64,000 nucleotides of DNA from Blakeslea trispora. Lineage: Eukaryota; Mucoromycota; Mucoromycetes; Mucorales; Choanephoraceae. The notes beneath the pieces are model-generated. The model did no database searches, was not told where the DNA came from, and was given only the letters and a program-made list of their open reading frames with translations. The stretch covers positions 60,080-124,079 of the forward strand of contig JAIWNE010000098.1 of NCBI GenBank assembly GCA_025331445.1. Direction: 5' to 3'. A program made the position numbers and the translations under genes. Below, one piece after another: positions 23,430-35,995 of the stretch; within the stretch, counting starts at the first letter, position 1; each line of letters starts with the position of its first letter.

Positions 23430-24541
23430 GAATTTGGGTCTCATTGGCTTATTTCAAATCACAACTTTGTGTAGGATTTTTAGGGGCTATTTTATTCAAC
23501 GACAAGTACAAGAAAATACACGACTTCCTATAATGGGCCTTGGTAAGTATTTGATGACCAGTACAAACGACAGAGATCAACCAGACATTAACAGTATGCT
23601 TAATGATGTTTGTTTTAGCTCGCAAAGCTGCTGATGTCATTGTGAACCATAGGAAATTTCGAGAAGTTGGGTTTTGCGATCAATATATTGAAGAAGAAGT
23701 CCTTACCTTTGTTGGTCTGGATCAGCTATATAAGTATGTTCGTTCAATGTATCAAGCCGAATTTGCAAACAAAGATTATGAACATGTTAGTGAATATGAA
23801 AATATCTTTACTCATCCATTCAAGTATCTTCGTGTCAGCTACCGTCTATTGCAAGTTTTTTCTTTGTTTCCTGACCTTCGGATCAAGCTTTGGAGTCTGA
23901 TACCACAAGACAGTCACTCAATCGTCAATGTGCCTCTAAATGATAAACCCCTAAAGATATGCCCGCTTTATGTCACTTGTTCAAGAAAGCTTATGCAAAC
24001 AATCTGTCTATTCCTGACTCGTATATCCGCAATGGCGTCTTTATTCTAGACAAGCACCCAAAAGAGATGTCTGGAATGTAATCTTTGACTTGAGAAGATG
24101 TGAACATGGAGGCACGCAGCTAGCTTTTGGTATGAAGACTGATGGCCATATGATCAGTGTGCTTTTTGAAAAAAGCATCCTAGAATTCTGTTCCTCAAAT
24201 TCAAAAAGACGCAACATCACATAAGGCGCGCAAAAATATCAACAACTGAACCAAAGACCTTTATCCTCCATACAAGAATCCTTTAATCATTACTGAAGAT
24301 GATCGAGTTGACGGTATTGAACCTGGTAAGCATAAAAAATGGATGACTATAAAGTCTCTAGCTAACGAATACATCTACATATTCAAAGATGTCCGTGATA
24401 TTATGTGTGGTTCAGATCGTGATGCGCAACTATTGATCAACAAGCAAACGACCAAGCAGCATTCTTTTGCTGTTAGTAATGCTTCTCTCTTTTCAAAGAA
24501 CTTCAAATGGGAAATGTTTTCCCTTTATGCGAAGAAAAAAT
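23430..24541 (+). pseudogene. Truncated Fanzor (eukaryotic TnpB-like) relic
   Basis: Pieces in different frames follow the order expected of Fanzor proteins. At 23650-23960 the frame reads FKYLRVSYRLLQVFSLFPD, then RIKLWSLIPQ. At 24060-24180 it reads WNVIFDLRRCEHGGTQLAFG followed by KTDGHMISVLFEK, the block preceding RuvC-I. At 24300-24345 it reads DDRVDGIEPGKHKK, a RuvC-I-like motif in which the usual DPG reads EPG (codon 24319-24321). The RuvC-II/III and zinc-ribbon regions are absent and the sequence runs into the downstream gene's 3' side at 24541. Several stops and shifts make it non-functional. Family assignment rests on motif order seen by eye. Confidence 0.6.
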
Positions 24542-24582
24542 AGTCTTCTTTTTCAACTGCTGAAACACTTTATGTTTTATTA

Positions 24583-26173
24583 TTACTTTTGACTTTTTAC
24601 TGATTTTAAGATTGATTGGACAATACTTGTTGTTCGCATATCAGGCGGGAGATGTTCCAAATAGCTATTAGTAACATAGCCTATTGCAATGTTGTATTTT
24701 ATGTTGTAAAGAAAGAGCGATCCTCCAGCTCCAAAACCACCTTCAAATTGACTTTCTTCATCCATATCATCGAGATACAAACGGTTTTCAAATGCTATCA
24801 TCCCACCCTTTAGGTTGCACATAGGAAACCCACAAAATACCAAGTCGCTTTCGTTAGCCACATAGGCTCTTGCTTCGTCGAATGTTTTCTCTGACATCAA
24901 GTCTGGTTCCCCAGGCACAATAGCCTTTCCCTTATTGGCCATCATGGCAGCTAATTTGGCAATCTATCATGATATCACAATGCATCATATGGATCTTTTC
25001 TATTTGTACTCTTGATTCAGTTTGTTTACACTTACGGAATTAGCGTTTGTGTGACCTGAATAGGAAGGAGCTTCAATTGCTCGACGAATAGGATCATTAC
25101 TGTGCATGACTCCTCCAGTTTGGTCAATTTTAGGGTATGTAAGGGTCTTGTGGAATATGCTGTGCTTGTTTAGAACGTTTTTGAGTAGATTTTTATCAGT
25201 GAAAGGGTTAAACAAGATGTTTATGAGATCGTAAAGTTGGTATATCATAGGCTTCTCATAGATGGGCGAGACCCTATCAACATTTACACCTTCAGTTAAA
25301 TCAGGCTTAAAGTACCATTCGATACCATATTGAGTGTTGTATTCACGAGCAAAATCATCTATGGTCTTTCCGCCAGTCACTCTTCGAATGATCTCGTTTT
25401 GATACCAACCCTGAGTGATAGCATGGTAAGCATGTGTAGGTACACCATCAAAATTATGTGGTTGGCTAGCCAATAGGTCAGCAAATACTTTTGGATCCGT
25501 TACATTTGCAAGAGACAAAGGTTGATCTAAAGCACCAACACCAGCCATGTGACGCATCTGAAAAAATGGAAGCAAAACCCCACCTTTCTTGAGTCTATCC
25601 CGCTCTAATAGCCTCAGTTTTACACAATCTTTTTACTTACCAGATCACTGATAGTGACATTTTCTTTATTACCTTTTGCAAACTCTGGCCAGTAGGTAGA
25701 TATCTTTTCGTCATAGGATAATAATCCTTTTTCTACAAGTTGTGCAATCACAATAGAAGACTATAGATGGATTCAGTTAAGAGACATCAGAGGACATGAA
25801 GAGTACATCAGTTTAGAAATAAGCTTACTAGTGCTTTTGAACAGGAGAAAACCATTTGAAGTGTATTTTTTGTATATTTGATTTCTTTTGTTGGGTCTTG
25901 CCAACCAGCTTGGAGATCGATAACCTGGTGCCCATCTACATAGACGGAAAGACCTGCACCAACATTGTATCCTTTTTTGAAATGATCTATAAAGATATCA
26001 TATGTATTCTTAAAGCGCTCATCAACAAAGCCTTGAACAGGAATGGATGTTGGGCCTATGTTACCCATGAGTGTAAAAGTCATGCTTGAAAAGGGTCCTG
26101 AAGTAAGATGTCTATATGTTATGTAAGAGATGATTGGTGCTATCAAAGCAGCAGCTTGCAAAAAAGAAGGCAT
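24583..26173 (-). CDS. Class C beta-lactamase-like serine hydrolase
   Basis: Four exons, 26173-25829, 25760-25641, 25557-25036 and 24963-24583, join in phase 0 throughout and give 455 residues. An N-terminal hydrophobic segment (FLQAAALIAPIISYITY) suggests a membrane anchor or signal. The nucleophile motif SxxK is in MVFSCSKAL (about residues 111-114), the Tyr motif in HAYHAITQGW, and the third motif in GGFGAGGS. This is the beta-lactamase/transpeptidase-like superfamily that in eukaryotes includes LACTB and EstB-type esterases. Substrates in fungi are mostly unknown, and a role in ester, lactone or peptide hydrolysis is plausible. No antibiotic resistance function should be assumed. Confidence 0.9.
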
Positions 26174-27683
26174 GGTGAAAGAGAGTGAGAGAAAGAAAGA
26201 AAAGCGAAATTCGTTTCTCTTTAATACTGTTAGTAAAATTATCTAATGTCTCACAAGTTTACTGCCCTTTTCTTTTCGATCTTGAACAATTCATGTCTAC
26301 TTGAAAAGTACAGATACATACTACTGATGATCTATAAGCCGCCAAGTGTCTTTTTTTTTGTAGCTCAACTTGCAGTAATACTCGATTGAGTGAATGAAAG
26401 GAACACCATTGCCCCCTTTCATTGTTAGATACTCGTGGCCAGTAGTTTTTTTTTTTTGTTTGTGGCGTGATTATTCTTGTAGGAAGAGATTGTACTATCT
26501 CTCCCACTTTACGGTTGCTATGTAGATAAAGTTTACCTGTTGGGGGAGGGGGATGTGGGGACAAAATGTTTGGGGGCGAGCATGCGTAACAATGCTCTAA
26601 GCACGCTATCCTGATTTTGCTCTTTTTGCAATCTTTTTTGTTTTTTTTAAAAAAAAAGAGTCATAGTGGAATGATTCAAATCAGTATTTGTTGGCTTTAT
26701 GATCTGATGATGCTATGCTTGAACAAGCACCAAACATTGTACTACAGTGTCTTCAGATTGAAATGTACAAGAGTATCAATTTGTATCAATTTTATTTTCT
26801 AACATGCTTGCAAACTACAACAAGTACAACAATGTTGCCATTGCCATGTTGAAGAAGGAAAGGTCTTTGAAAGATAGTTGGCCCTTTGTCGTTATGATTT
26901 GCTTGATAAGTGAAATACAAAAGTGTTTTTGACAGTGTTCATGTCACCATTCCACACGACACTGCAAAATTTAGACTCGAGGATTGTATGTACTCTTCGC
27001 AGTCATCATCAGTCAAACACCATTACTCAAAGTCCTTGTTTTACGCTTTTTGGCAATTGATATTATTCAGATTATGCCATCTTTTTCAACCCCCCAACAG
27101 TTATTTGATAATTCAATGAAACCTCCCAGAAAAATGTCCTTTAGCGATGGGAATGACACTCTTTTTTTTTAAAATAAAATAAAATAAAAAGCTCTCCTTC
27201 TTTTTGATTTTTATTTCATCAATTTGGAAAGTTTAGCAATATATCTTCAAGTTTAAAAGGGAATTCAAACTTTAGATAATCCTCTTGTTCTTTATTTTTT
27301 CGAAGCAAAACCAAACATGAAAGTCAAGCGAATGAAGATTTCATCCAATCATATTGCGTATCTAAATAGACTATTCAATTCAATTTTCTGTAACACTTCT
27401 TTCTGTTTTCTAGGAGAGAGAGTCAACTGAAGAAATAGAGTTTACTCGATCTTAAGAAAACCATACACACACACTTTTACTCATTACTTAAGGAGGGGGC
27501 GATTATGGCATAAATAAGGGAGTAAATAAGAAAGAACAGACTATTAGATCAAATGATGATTCAATACCACAAGCAAAAAAAAACTACCTTAAAATATGAT
27601 ATAATTTTTTACTTTTTATTATTTTTTGCATAAATATGCAGGTTCATTTTATCTCCAAAAAGAAAAAAAAAAAGAGAAAGCAA
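26174..27683. other. Intergenic stretch
   Basis: AT-rich without a credible gene. It contains a G-rich run near 26535-26575 and a short AAAAT microsatellite near 27172-27190. Short frames are interrupted and have no recognisable motif. Confidence 0.5.
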
Positions 27684-28007
27684 ATGTCTTTTTCTGTCTT
27701 TTCTCTTGTTCATTCAATTTCTCGAATGAAGTTCAAAAAGCCGTCTGAATTGATCAAATCCTTTTTCAACCTCTTTCAAGATTCGCTTAATAAATGCAAG
27801 CAAATCAGCCTTCCGTACAGAAAGTGTGAAACAAACATATTTTCGTCTGCCAAATCAAGTCCATCTTCTAAACGAAGAACAGTCTTGAGTTGTAAACGAC
27901 CTAAACTATCGTTATCCCTACCATCCACGCATTCTTACATGTCTTGTCGGTGGTTGAAGTCTGATACAAAGCAATCAAGCATAAAACAATGGCCGACACC
28001 AAAGTAG
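27684..28007 (+). CDS. Hypothetical basic protein (doubtful)
   Basis: From an ATG at about 27684 an open frame of roughly 107 codons encodes a Ser/Lys-rich sequence (MKFKKPSELIKSFFNLFQDS from residue 14). A second short frame begins with ATG at 27990 and reads MADTKVEIGFSCYSLDTQLM up to a stop near 28112. Either may be chance, or they may be exons of one gene with introns I cannot place. No family recognised. Confidence 0.3.
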   Translation: MSFSVFSLVHSISRMKFKKPSELIKSFFNLFQDSLNKCKQISLPYRKCETNIFSSAKSSPSSKRRTVLSCKRPKLSLSLPSTHSYMSCRWLKSDTKQSSIKQWPTPK

Positions 28008-28427
28008 AAATTGGCTTCAGTTGCTATTCACTGGACACACAATTGATGGAGCCAGAAGATCCAGATGGCTCTACAAAAATTGAGTTTGATCCTACAAGTA
28101 ATCCAATTTATTAGTCTATTTAAAATCTTTTTTTTTCTTTTTGGCAGTAAAAATCATAATATTTGGTATACGTCTTGATGTTCTAAATAATCATATATAG
28201 CAGAGATAGACCTTAAAAGCCTTTACCCTGAAACTTGACTTCTTTCTCTCTTTCTTTCTTTCTTTTTTTTTTATAAGCAAAATTCTATATTTCTAAATAA
28301 CAAAATAAAAACTCAGACAACTAAAAAAGGAAAGTGCCAAACGGCTCTCTTTTTTCCCCCCCAGTTTAAAATTTTATTCACATAAACCTATTCTCTTTCT
28401 ATTTTCTATTTTCACAACACTTTTTTC

Positions 28428-28986
28428 ATGATGGTTTATTATCAACTAGCTCGGCAATCTTTCCGCTTGATATCTCGTCAAACACAGCCTATGCTTCCTT
28501 TACGTCGCATGCCCGTCAGTCTATTCCATACAAGCCACAGTTCACTCTATGCCTCTTCTCATGACTGGCAGAATAGACCTAAGCATCCACTCATTGATCA
28601 AATAGAACAACATCCTCATATTCTACAGCAATTGGTTGATTTCACTCAACTCTTACAATCAAAAGGTGTAGATGTATCCGGTAAACAACCTAGTTTTATG
28701 CAGGTAAAAAAACAATCTAGTGAGCATGGAATACTCTCTTTGGAAAGAAACTTATACTTGCATCTAGATGATGAAAGTGATGAATGACCCAGAAATCAAA
28801 GATAAAGTCAAGCAACTAGTTCAAGATATGCAAGCAGCTGGTATTCAGCTAGACATGAACACCATCCAGGAATTACAGTCTAGTTTCATGAACACACAGC
28901 AGCCAGAAAACAATCATGAAGAAGAACAATCCAAAGGTAGAAAACGCGGTGTATTGAACTCTGTCAAAGGATTATTCAAGAAATAA
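28428..28986 (+). CDS. Small mitochondrial-targeted protein, function unknown
   Basis: Two exons, 28428-28703 and 28768-28986, join in phase 0 (CAG / ATG) and give 164 residues. The first 45 residues are rich in Arg, Ser and Leu with no acids (ARQSFRLISRQTQPMLPLRR), a good mitochondrial presequence. The rest is helical: DQIEQHPHILQQLVDFTQLL, then DPEIKDKVKQLVQDMQAAGI, ending in a basic tail GLFKK. I cannot assign a family. The stop lies 11 bp from the stop of the convergent NAF1 gene. Confidence 0.8.
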
Positions 28987-28997
28987 AGAATTCTTTA

Positions 28998-30354
28998 TTA
29001 TTCTTCATCTAATGAAGGGGGTGGGCCTAGATTGACAAGATCAAGAAGAGATTGCTGTACTTGACCATCTTGTGGATCATCATATAGATCAGTATAGGTT
29101 TGTGGTTGGCGTCTAGGTATGGCTGGATCAACAAGATCAGCATAGCTTTGTGCTTGACGCTTAGGTGCAGGATAGCTCGCTAAGGCAGCATCAAAGTCTT
29201 CTATCTGTCTTGACCTTGGGTTCTTGGATTTTCGTTTAAGCCTAATAATTTCTGTTATATATGTGTTGCTCTATATGCATACAATCAAACTTACGCTTTC
29301 TTTTGTCGCTTATGCTCTAGTTCCTTTTCATCATCTGAAAACTCCATCTCTTCTTCATCTACTTCTTCATCATACATATTACTGGCATCAGAGCCCTTGA
29401 TCCTCTTGAGTGACTCAACTTCTACTAGGTGTGTCTTGTTGTAACTGGGCACATAAAACACAGGTGCACCCACGACTGCTAAAGCGAGATCAATCTCTTG
29501 AGCTGTATTGTATCGTACAGAGTAATAAGGACGAACAATAGGGCCAAATGTCTCGAATACTTCACCCATCACCTGTCTGTCTTCATAGACCAACAATGAG
29601 CCTTGATCCAGTGTGCTTAGTTCGGATCCTTGACGTGCATGGACAACAATCACATTGTCAATGACATTGTAGATATGGCCAGCCAGCACAATTGATGTTG
29701 AAGGTGTGACTTCATAATCGGGTCTCTCAATCACAAAATCGACAATTTCGTGTGCTGTCTTGATGATTTCGTCAGTCTCTTCTTCGTCTCCATCCATCAT
29801 AACGGTTTGTTTGGTCTTTCCCTCTTCTTCCTTTTCACTGCTGCTTTCGTCACTGCTATCTTCATCAGAAGAAATATCGAGTTCGCTACTCTCATAACCT
29901 TCTTTTTCACCTGCAATGGCAGCATCTATGGCATCCACCTAAAACACAGTCTGATGAGTGACTAGAGCAATATATATGTATATAAGAGAGGGTTGGGGGG
30001 GGGAAGGTTATCTCTACTTTGTCAGTTTCAGGCTTTCCATCCTGCAAGGCATATTCTTGCTTAGTTTCTTTTTGATCGTGATCCATAAGTTCGATCTTCT
30101 CAGTTTGCATGACGCGATCTTGCTTGCTTTCTGTTTGATCTTGATCCATAAGTTCAATCTTGATTTCCTCATGTACACTCTAGTCAAAAGTTTTTTTTTT
30201 AAAAAAAAAAAAGCACGTTAATATCTATTGATCAAACCTCTACAGCTTGTTTAGGCTTTACTGAGGCTGCAGGTGCTTCTGGCAAGCCATGAGCTATCAA
30301 GTCTTGTTGTGCAAATTCGCTGACAAATTCCAAATCGTTAGAAAAGTGACTCAT
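28998..30354 (-). CDS. NAF1: NAF1, H/ACA snoRNP assembly factor
   Basis: Four exons, 30354-30238, 30179-30018, 29938-29295 and 29241-28998, join in phase and give 388 residues. The central Gar1-like beta-barrel is clear: VLAGHIYNVIDNVIVVHARQ, GEVFETFGPIVRPYYSVRYN, GAPVFYVPSYNKTH, then GSDASNMYDEEV and an acidic stretch. NAF1 binds the Cbf5/dyskerin core during H/ACA RNP assembly and is later replaced by Gar1. The N-terminal part is acidic and contains two copies of an IELMDxDQ motif in exon 2. The C-terminus is Pro/Gln-rich. The exon 1 donor (GTTTGA) and exon 2 donor (GTAGAG) are weak, so these two junctions are less sure than the core. Confidence 0.92.
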
Positions 30355-31064
30355 GGAAGGATGTAAGGGATTAATCAGAGTACTCGAAAAAAAAAAAAGT
30401 TTTTATGCTCAAAATGTCAAATTTCCATTTCAACTCTTTAAAAATTGAGACTTTGTTTGCATAATGAAAAAGACAATTTTTGAGATTTAAATGACAGGCA
30501 TTGAGTGAGTCTGATTTTCTTATTTCTTTTTTTTTAGCTGTCATCGTCTTGACAAAGTTCTTACTTTATTTTAAATAGCAGAATCGATATGGATCTCTAA
30601 AGCGAATTTTTGACCACATTTCTTTATAAACTAATGAAGCAAGAAGATTCTCGTTTAACTCAATTTAGGAGAGAAGACGTCAATGCTAGTCAGTCATCAT
30701 TGTGTCACTGCTTTTCTTTCTAGTCTATTCTTACTTGAGAGAATCATGTTTACTTTATCCATGAGATTTCAAGTAAGAATATACAGGAAGAGAAACAATA
30801 GTGAGTGTTGTTCAGCTTAATCTCTTATTTTCTTTCTCTATAGGTCTGTTCTAAAGCAGCTACAAGCCACTTTTGCTGTTGAAATACGTCAGTTGTGTAA
30901 CTGCTCAATGCGCATGATATCTTCGGATTTCGGTTTTTCCGAAAAGATATGACGGAGATGGATTATTATTTTTGTATTTTTTTTTTGGGGGGAATGAAAC
31001 TCATCATTTTATCTTTTTTCTTTTTTCTTTTAGAAAATACATATATTTTTTTGTTATCGTGAAT
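30355..31064. promoter_or_regulatory. Divergent intergenic region between NAF1 and the BAR-SH3 gene
   Basis: About 710 bp that must hold both promoters, since NAF1 leaves on the minus strand and the BAR-SH3 gene on the plus strand. T-rich tracts occur upstream of 31065. I saw no strong single regulatory motif and no other gene. Confidence 0.5.
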
Positions 31065-32633
31065 ATGAGTTGGAAGGTTAGATAAGTCCAACTGTCTCAT
31101 ACTAAATATGCACCAACACGCAGTAAACACTTATACGTTTAGACAAACAGGGTTTTCAAAAGGCTGTAAGCCGCTTACCTCATCAAATCATGTCAAAAAA
31201 GAGTGAATGTAAGCTCTTTTTCTTTTTGAAAAAAAGCCCTTCTAAATCCATTGTTTTTTTTTATATTAGCCACTCGAGATGTAGAATACATTCAGTTAGA
31301 AAAGCAATTCAATGATTTCTCAAAACTTTTAGATGTTTTGGCTAAAGATGCTCGTATTTTTCGAGATAGTATAGCTAGTAAGAGAAGAAGATTTTTTTTT
31401 TCTTTTTTTTTTAAAAAGGTGTTAAAGATGAATTATTTTAGCCATGTTGTCCAACCAAGCAGCTATGGCTCAGTTTTTAGCTACTATTTATGACAACAGT
31501 TTGGGTACAGAAATGTCTGAGGGTGTGGTACAAAAAAGATTTCAACAGACACCTGCTGTCCAGTTACAGGCTGCAAATGACGCAGAAGCCGCCATGGTCT
31601 ATTGCCGAGATGAAGTGTTACCTGAATTAGACGTGGTGGATCGTGACATTGTACGACCTCTGTTGGAGCTTTCGGAAATTGTCAAGACAATCAACAAAAC
31701 TATGGTCAAGCGAAACCATAAACTAATCGATTATGATAGACATCGTATTGCTTTACAAAAACTAAACACAAAACAAGAACGAAGTTTTAGTGAAGAGAAA
31801 CAGATCTTTAAAGTAAAGTAGAAGGTCTTTCTTTGATTATGATTCTATACTTAATCTTTTAGAAAAAAAAATATATATAGGTTCAAGCTCAATTGGATAC
31901 AGCCACTCAAGATTACAACTATCTGAATGATATGTTAAAGCGTGAGTTACCTTACTTTTTTCAGTTGAAGCTATCCTTCTTACAGCCTGTGTTTGAACAC
32001 TTGTTCAACATGCAAGCACGTATCTACGGCATGATCTATGCACGCTGCTATGAACTATTGAATCACAACCTAGAGACATTCCAAACACACACCATGGGAA
32101 TTGAGGAGGGCTTCCAGTGGCGAAAAAGTCAGCGTGATGCTCGAGCCGAATATGAAAACTTGGATCTGCTCAAGTCAGGTGGTAAAGCTTGGCTGGCTGC
32201 TTCAGGGGGCGCCAACAGCAGTAAGCTAACATTACAGGAACGACGAGCGATCAAAGATGCTGAAGAGCTGCCTGCTATTGCTTATGGATCTCATAGCGGC
32301 AGTAATGTGGATCCTTACTCTTCTCCATCATCACCACCACTAGCACCACCACCTGCTTATGGACAACCAGTTGGTACTACTACTTTAGCAACACCTATGC
32401 AATATGCCAAACCTAGTTGGCAACCACCTGCGGCTGTTAAAAACAACAACCAAGTTCAGAAATTTGCAGTTGCTCTCTATGATTATACAGCTCAAGCAGA
32501 AGGCGATCTTTCGTTTAAAAAGGATGACAAGATTGAGATTGTTGAACGTACTGCTGATACAAACGATTGGTGGACAGGTCGATTGAATGGAGTGACTGGT
32601 GTATTTCCTGGCAACTATGTTTCAGAATTATAA
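31065..32633 (+). CDS. RVS167: BAR-SH3 protein of the Rvs167/Hob1 (amphiphysin) type
   Basis: Five exons, 31065-31076, 31151-31208, 31270-31377, 31442-31812 and 31881-32633, join in phase and give 433 residues. The 4-codon first exon (MSWK) restores the usual fungal start MSWKGFQKAV. Residues about 20-235 form the BAR domain (QLEKQFNDFSKLLDVLAKDA, RELPYFFQLKLSFLQPVFEH). A Pro/Ser-rich linker follows (SSPPLAPPPAYGQP). The SH3 domain ends the protein (FAVALYDYTAQAEGDLSF, WWTGRLNGVTGVFPGNYVSEL). Rvs167-type proteins sense or bend membranes at endocytic sites and link to actin regulators. The linker between BAR and SH3 is shorter than in yeast Rvs167. Confidence 0.95.
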
Positions 32634-34566
32634 ATAAATAATAGTTTTTCAAAGAAAAAAAAGAAAAAAATCTCTTAGTACATACAGAATAAGAATATGG
32701 TGTATACTTAAAGGGAGGGTGGGATCCAAGAGAAAGCTTCTTTCTGATTGGTCAAGACAAAGCTTTATAAATAAAAAAAGAGGGAAGAGGAAGGAACAGT
32801 TGCCAATTTACGGAAACGACTTGATTGAAAGAATGGATGTAAGTTAGTTATACTGAACTCAGTCTCTCAGCACTACCCTTGTCGCATTTCACAGAGTCAG
32901 GAATGATGGTATCCAAAAAGAAGGTTTTACCCTAATTTTGATTGAGTTTGAACAAGATACAGCAACGATAGTAGCAGTCAATAAAAAAGTAGGTATTAAT
33001 TGTAGCTTTGAGCAAACATGAGAGGAATCAGCAATTTGGATTTTTTTTTAACTATGCGAAGAGAACTGCTTTAGTTATTGTTGAAGGATTGGCTTCTTAA
33101 AACATCCTCCCTAACTGGACTTTTTTCTTTTTTTTTTTCTTGCTAGTATGATTATCTAAATCTTATAGAAATCCTTTAGGTTGAATCGTTTAACTGTTAT
33201 TAAAGTTTTTTTTTTTTTTGATCGTTTGTTGTCATACATGTAACACTAATTAAAGTTCTCAGGAGTATTATGCCTGATGGTCCTTCTTTTCACTCTTCTT
33301 GTGTCTCAAATTAAGCACGTAAAGGTTCTAAATGAAGCGTATCCATATGTTAAGAGCCCCTCCAAGTTCCTACTGGGATGGACTTTACGTTGTTTTCCTT
33401 AACAATGCCTTTAACGGCTGAACGACATTCCGTACTAAGACGCTTCGAAGGGAGACCTACAGGGCCTTTTTTTTCGGAGCGTTCCGACTTGTCACCGTGA
33501 GTGTTGAGTGCTCTGTGAGCAACACAAGGCGCGACGCCAAAAAGATGACTCTTGCTTGGTGCGTAGGCTCAAGCACAGGATGTTGAATTTTTTTTTTTGA
33601 AATTAGCATTGATCATATTAGGAAACTACAACGGGCGTGCCGCTCTGGCGTGCCGTTTTTCGCAGCCATTTTAAGAAAGAGTATAACCCCTCAACACTCT
33701 GTTCTTGAACTGTAGGTTTTGAGATTCTTTGCTTGTATGTCATGAACCAGAGCTTCCAACTTGTAGTACTTCTTTCAGTTTTCTTCATGTAACTTTTGCA
33801 CATCACTGCTAAAAAAACAGCTTCAACAAACTATGTGTATATTCAAGTTAGTCTGCTACGAATTACAGTCGCTTGTTTATGATTCAAAGAATATATTTAT
33901 ATTTCAAATGAGTATGATACATAAAAGAATGTAAAAAAATCTAACAACTTTAAGGATTATAGATGATGGTTGTCAATGAGCAATCAGTAGCTCTGTTCAT
34001 TTGAATGAATTCTTCAGCAAGTCTACGAAAAACTTCTAACATAATGGTATATGCCAAACTAATGTAGAATCAAAGCCCTACCTTATAAGATTTGTAATCG
34101 TTTCTTAAAAGAGGCCCAAGTTTGCACTTTTTGCTAACGTAGCCATTATGCTGTTCTGTATCAGGAGGATGAGGAGGCTTTCTTATTCTTGAAGAACCAG
34201 TTCGTGTGGCCACTCATCGTCTATGTCTTTTAGCCAAAGTATGATGGCAACAAATTTGATAGAATCAAGATTTAAGCAATATCAACTTACTTGATATCTG
34301 ATTGGTCTCAACCCAAGATCCCCCAATCTATTGAACCTGGAAGCACTGCCATTTTATTTTTAACTGTTCATAATCAGCACAGCTAGAAAGAATAAACATT
34401 CACCGTGTGTTATGTTAGGGTTCTTTTTTTTTTCAAGCCTCTTCATAATCATTTGAAATACTAATTACAGGCATGAATAGAGCAAGCGTTGTTCTGCAGA
34501 GAAGACCATGATCATACACAGAAATTGGTATTTGTTGATCTTCGTATGCTTGAACATTTGAATGAA
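32634..34566. other. Intergenic stretch with decayed element traces
   Basis: No intact gene. On the minus strand, 33550-33350 reads as coding-like fragments in two frames (SKRLSTECRSAVKGIVKENN, ESSFWRRALCC), separated by a stop. At 33618-33806 there is another 62-codon fragment. This looks like an old transposable element, family unknown. Around 33960-34080 a short minus-strand segment (RLAEEFIQMNRA) resembles the end of the MULE relic at 34567-35211. Confidence 0.4.
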
Positions 34567-35211
34567 TTATTCAGCAAAGTCAGCTGCTTCTAAACCACCA
34601 ACAATTACTTGAAAGAACACAACGTTACGAAGCAATTTGGGCTGGTAGATGATAGAAGAGCATAGATATTCCTTGCTATCAGAAACTGCTTGGTACGTCG
34701 CATCAGCAACAATAGGTTGAGAAGCAAAAGGGAGGCCACAGGCAGCAATGCTAGGAGCTGAGAAGGTAATAAGAAAGCTTCCCTCAGAAGCAACTTGCGC
34801 ATGAGTGATACAACCCTCGAGTTTCTTCTGGATTTTGCCGAATTCCTCAGGAGATCTACTGCTCTTACTTATGTTGAAGATTGGTCTGGCCTTACTGATT
34901 TTATATTTGACTCTGTCTTGGTTCGAGAGAACAGGATCAATTTCTCTAGCAGCACCTACATACTCTCTAGTGCGAGAAGAAATGCCAGTTGAAAGCTTCT
35001 TTGGAGTAGTCAAAGGATCATTCTTAACTTTCTGAACATATTTGTCTTTGTCATGGATTATACAAGCGCATTCATTTGTTTCGTGAAAACAATGAGTTCC
35101 TTCGCACTTTACTTTGCAAATGTTTTTTTTTTTGACCAAAGGATCATAGCGCATGAAAAACTGGACTTTGACAGGACAGTCTTTGTTATTCGTGGATGCT
35201 TTACAGTTCAC
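34567..35211 (-). pseudogene. MULE-type transposase fragment
   Basis: A 215-codon open frame. The N-terminal part has Cys/His residues (CKVKCEGTHCFHETNECAC) as in FLYWCH/FAR1-type zinc DNA-binding regions. The C-terminal part reads QPIVADATYQAVSDSKEYLC, then VVFFQVIVGGLEAADFAE, which fits the first catalytic Asp block of Mutator-like DDE transposases (usually DATYK). The second and third catalytic residues are missing, and flanking sequence is coding-like but broken. It is a relic, and the assignment rests on pattern recognition. Confidence 0.55.
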
Positions 35212-35722
35212 ATATTACTGCTTAGTAATTAACTGAGCTTACTCTTGGGCTTCATTTCCTTTCGATAAAAAGCGCAAGGTTTATTGACACATTAGGCAGT
35301 TCTGAGACATTTTTTTGGTTCTAACAGCAATGTCCCTTTATGATTTTTTGTTGCTTTTATCCGAGACCCATCCTATATTAAGGTTGCAAGATGAAAAATC
35401 GCAAATTTGGTCTGTTTCGTCTTGAACTTCAAAAGTTTTATGATGAAAGCCGTCAGGAGATTGAATCCTGAAATAATGTTGCTAGTTTCGATTGTTTTCT
35501 ACAAACATGTCAAACAATAGAATTGAAAAAAGAGTACTGCTAATCAGGTACAAAAGTGCAAGTTATAATTTAGGTACATGTGGCTTGCATCTTTATCTTT
35601 AACTCTGGGACACCCAAATTACCCTTTTCAAGGTGACTGTTTTTTGAGATACTTTAACTTTTTTTAATATGTTAATTGATGATAGTTGATGACTAGTTGA
35701 TACGAAAAGACTGTATAGGGGA

Positions 35723-35724
<2 letters not shown>

Positions 35725-35761
<37 letters not shown>
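35725..35761. repeat. Uninterrupted run of about 37 T
   Basis: The longest homopolymer in the window. It could be the poly(A) end of a minus-strand retrocopy, but no upstream retro-coding sequence is evident. Its length may also be affected by sequencing error. Confidence 0.9.
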
Positions 35762-35766
<5 letters not shown>

Positions 35767-35995
35767 GTGTGGATGTGTCATATCGTAATTTTGTAAAGTT
35801 GCCTAAGATGTTCCTTCACAAAAGAAAGAAAAAGAAAGTGAGGGAGCAAAGGGGAGTCAGATTCTTTTTTTTTTGGTCTGCGGAAACAGCATATTTTTGT
35901 TGGATTTTTTTCTTGGGTTTCGTTTGTTTGTAGAGTTGTTTTTCATAAAAAAAAATTGAGCTTAGGAAGGGAATTGCTTACTTTTCTCTTTTTTT

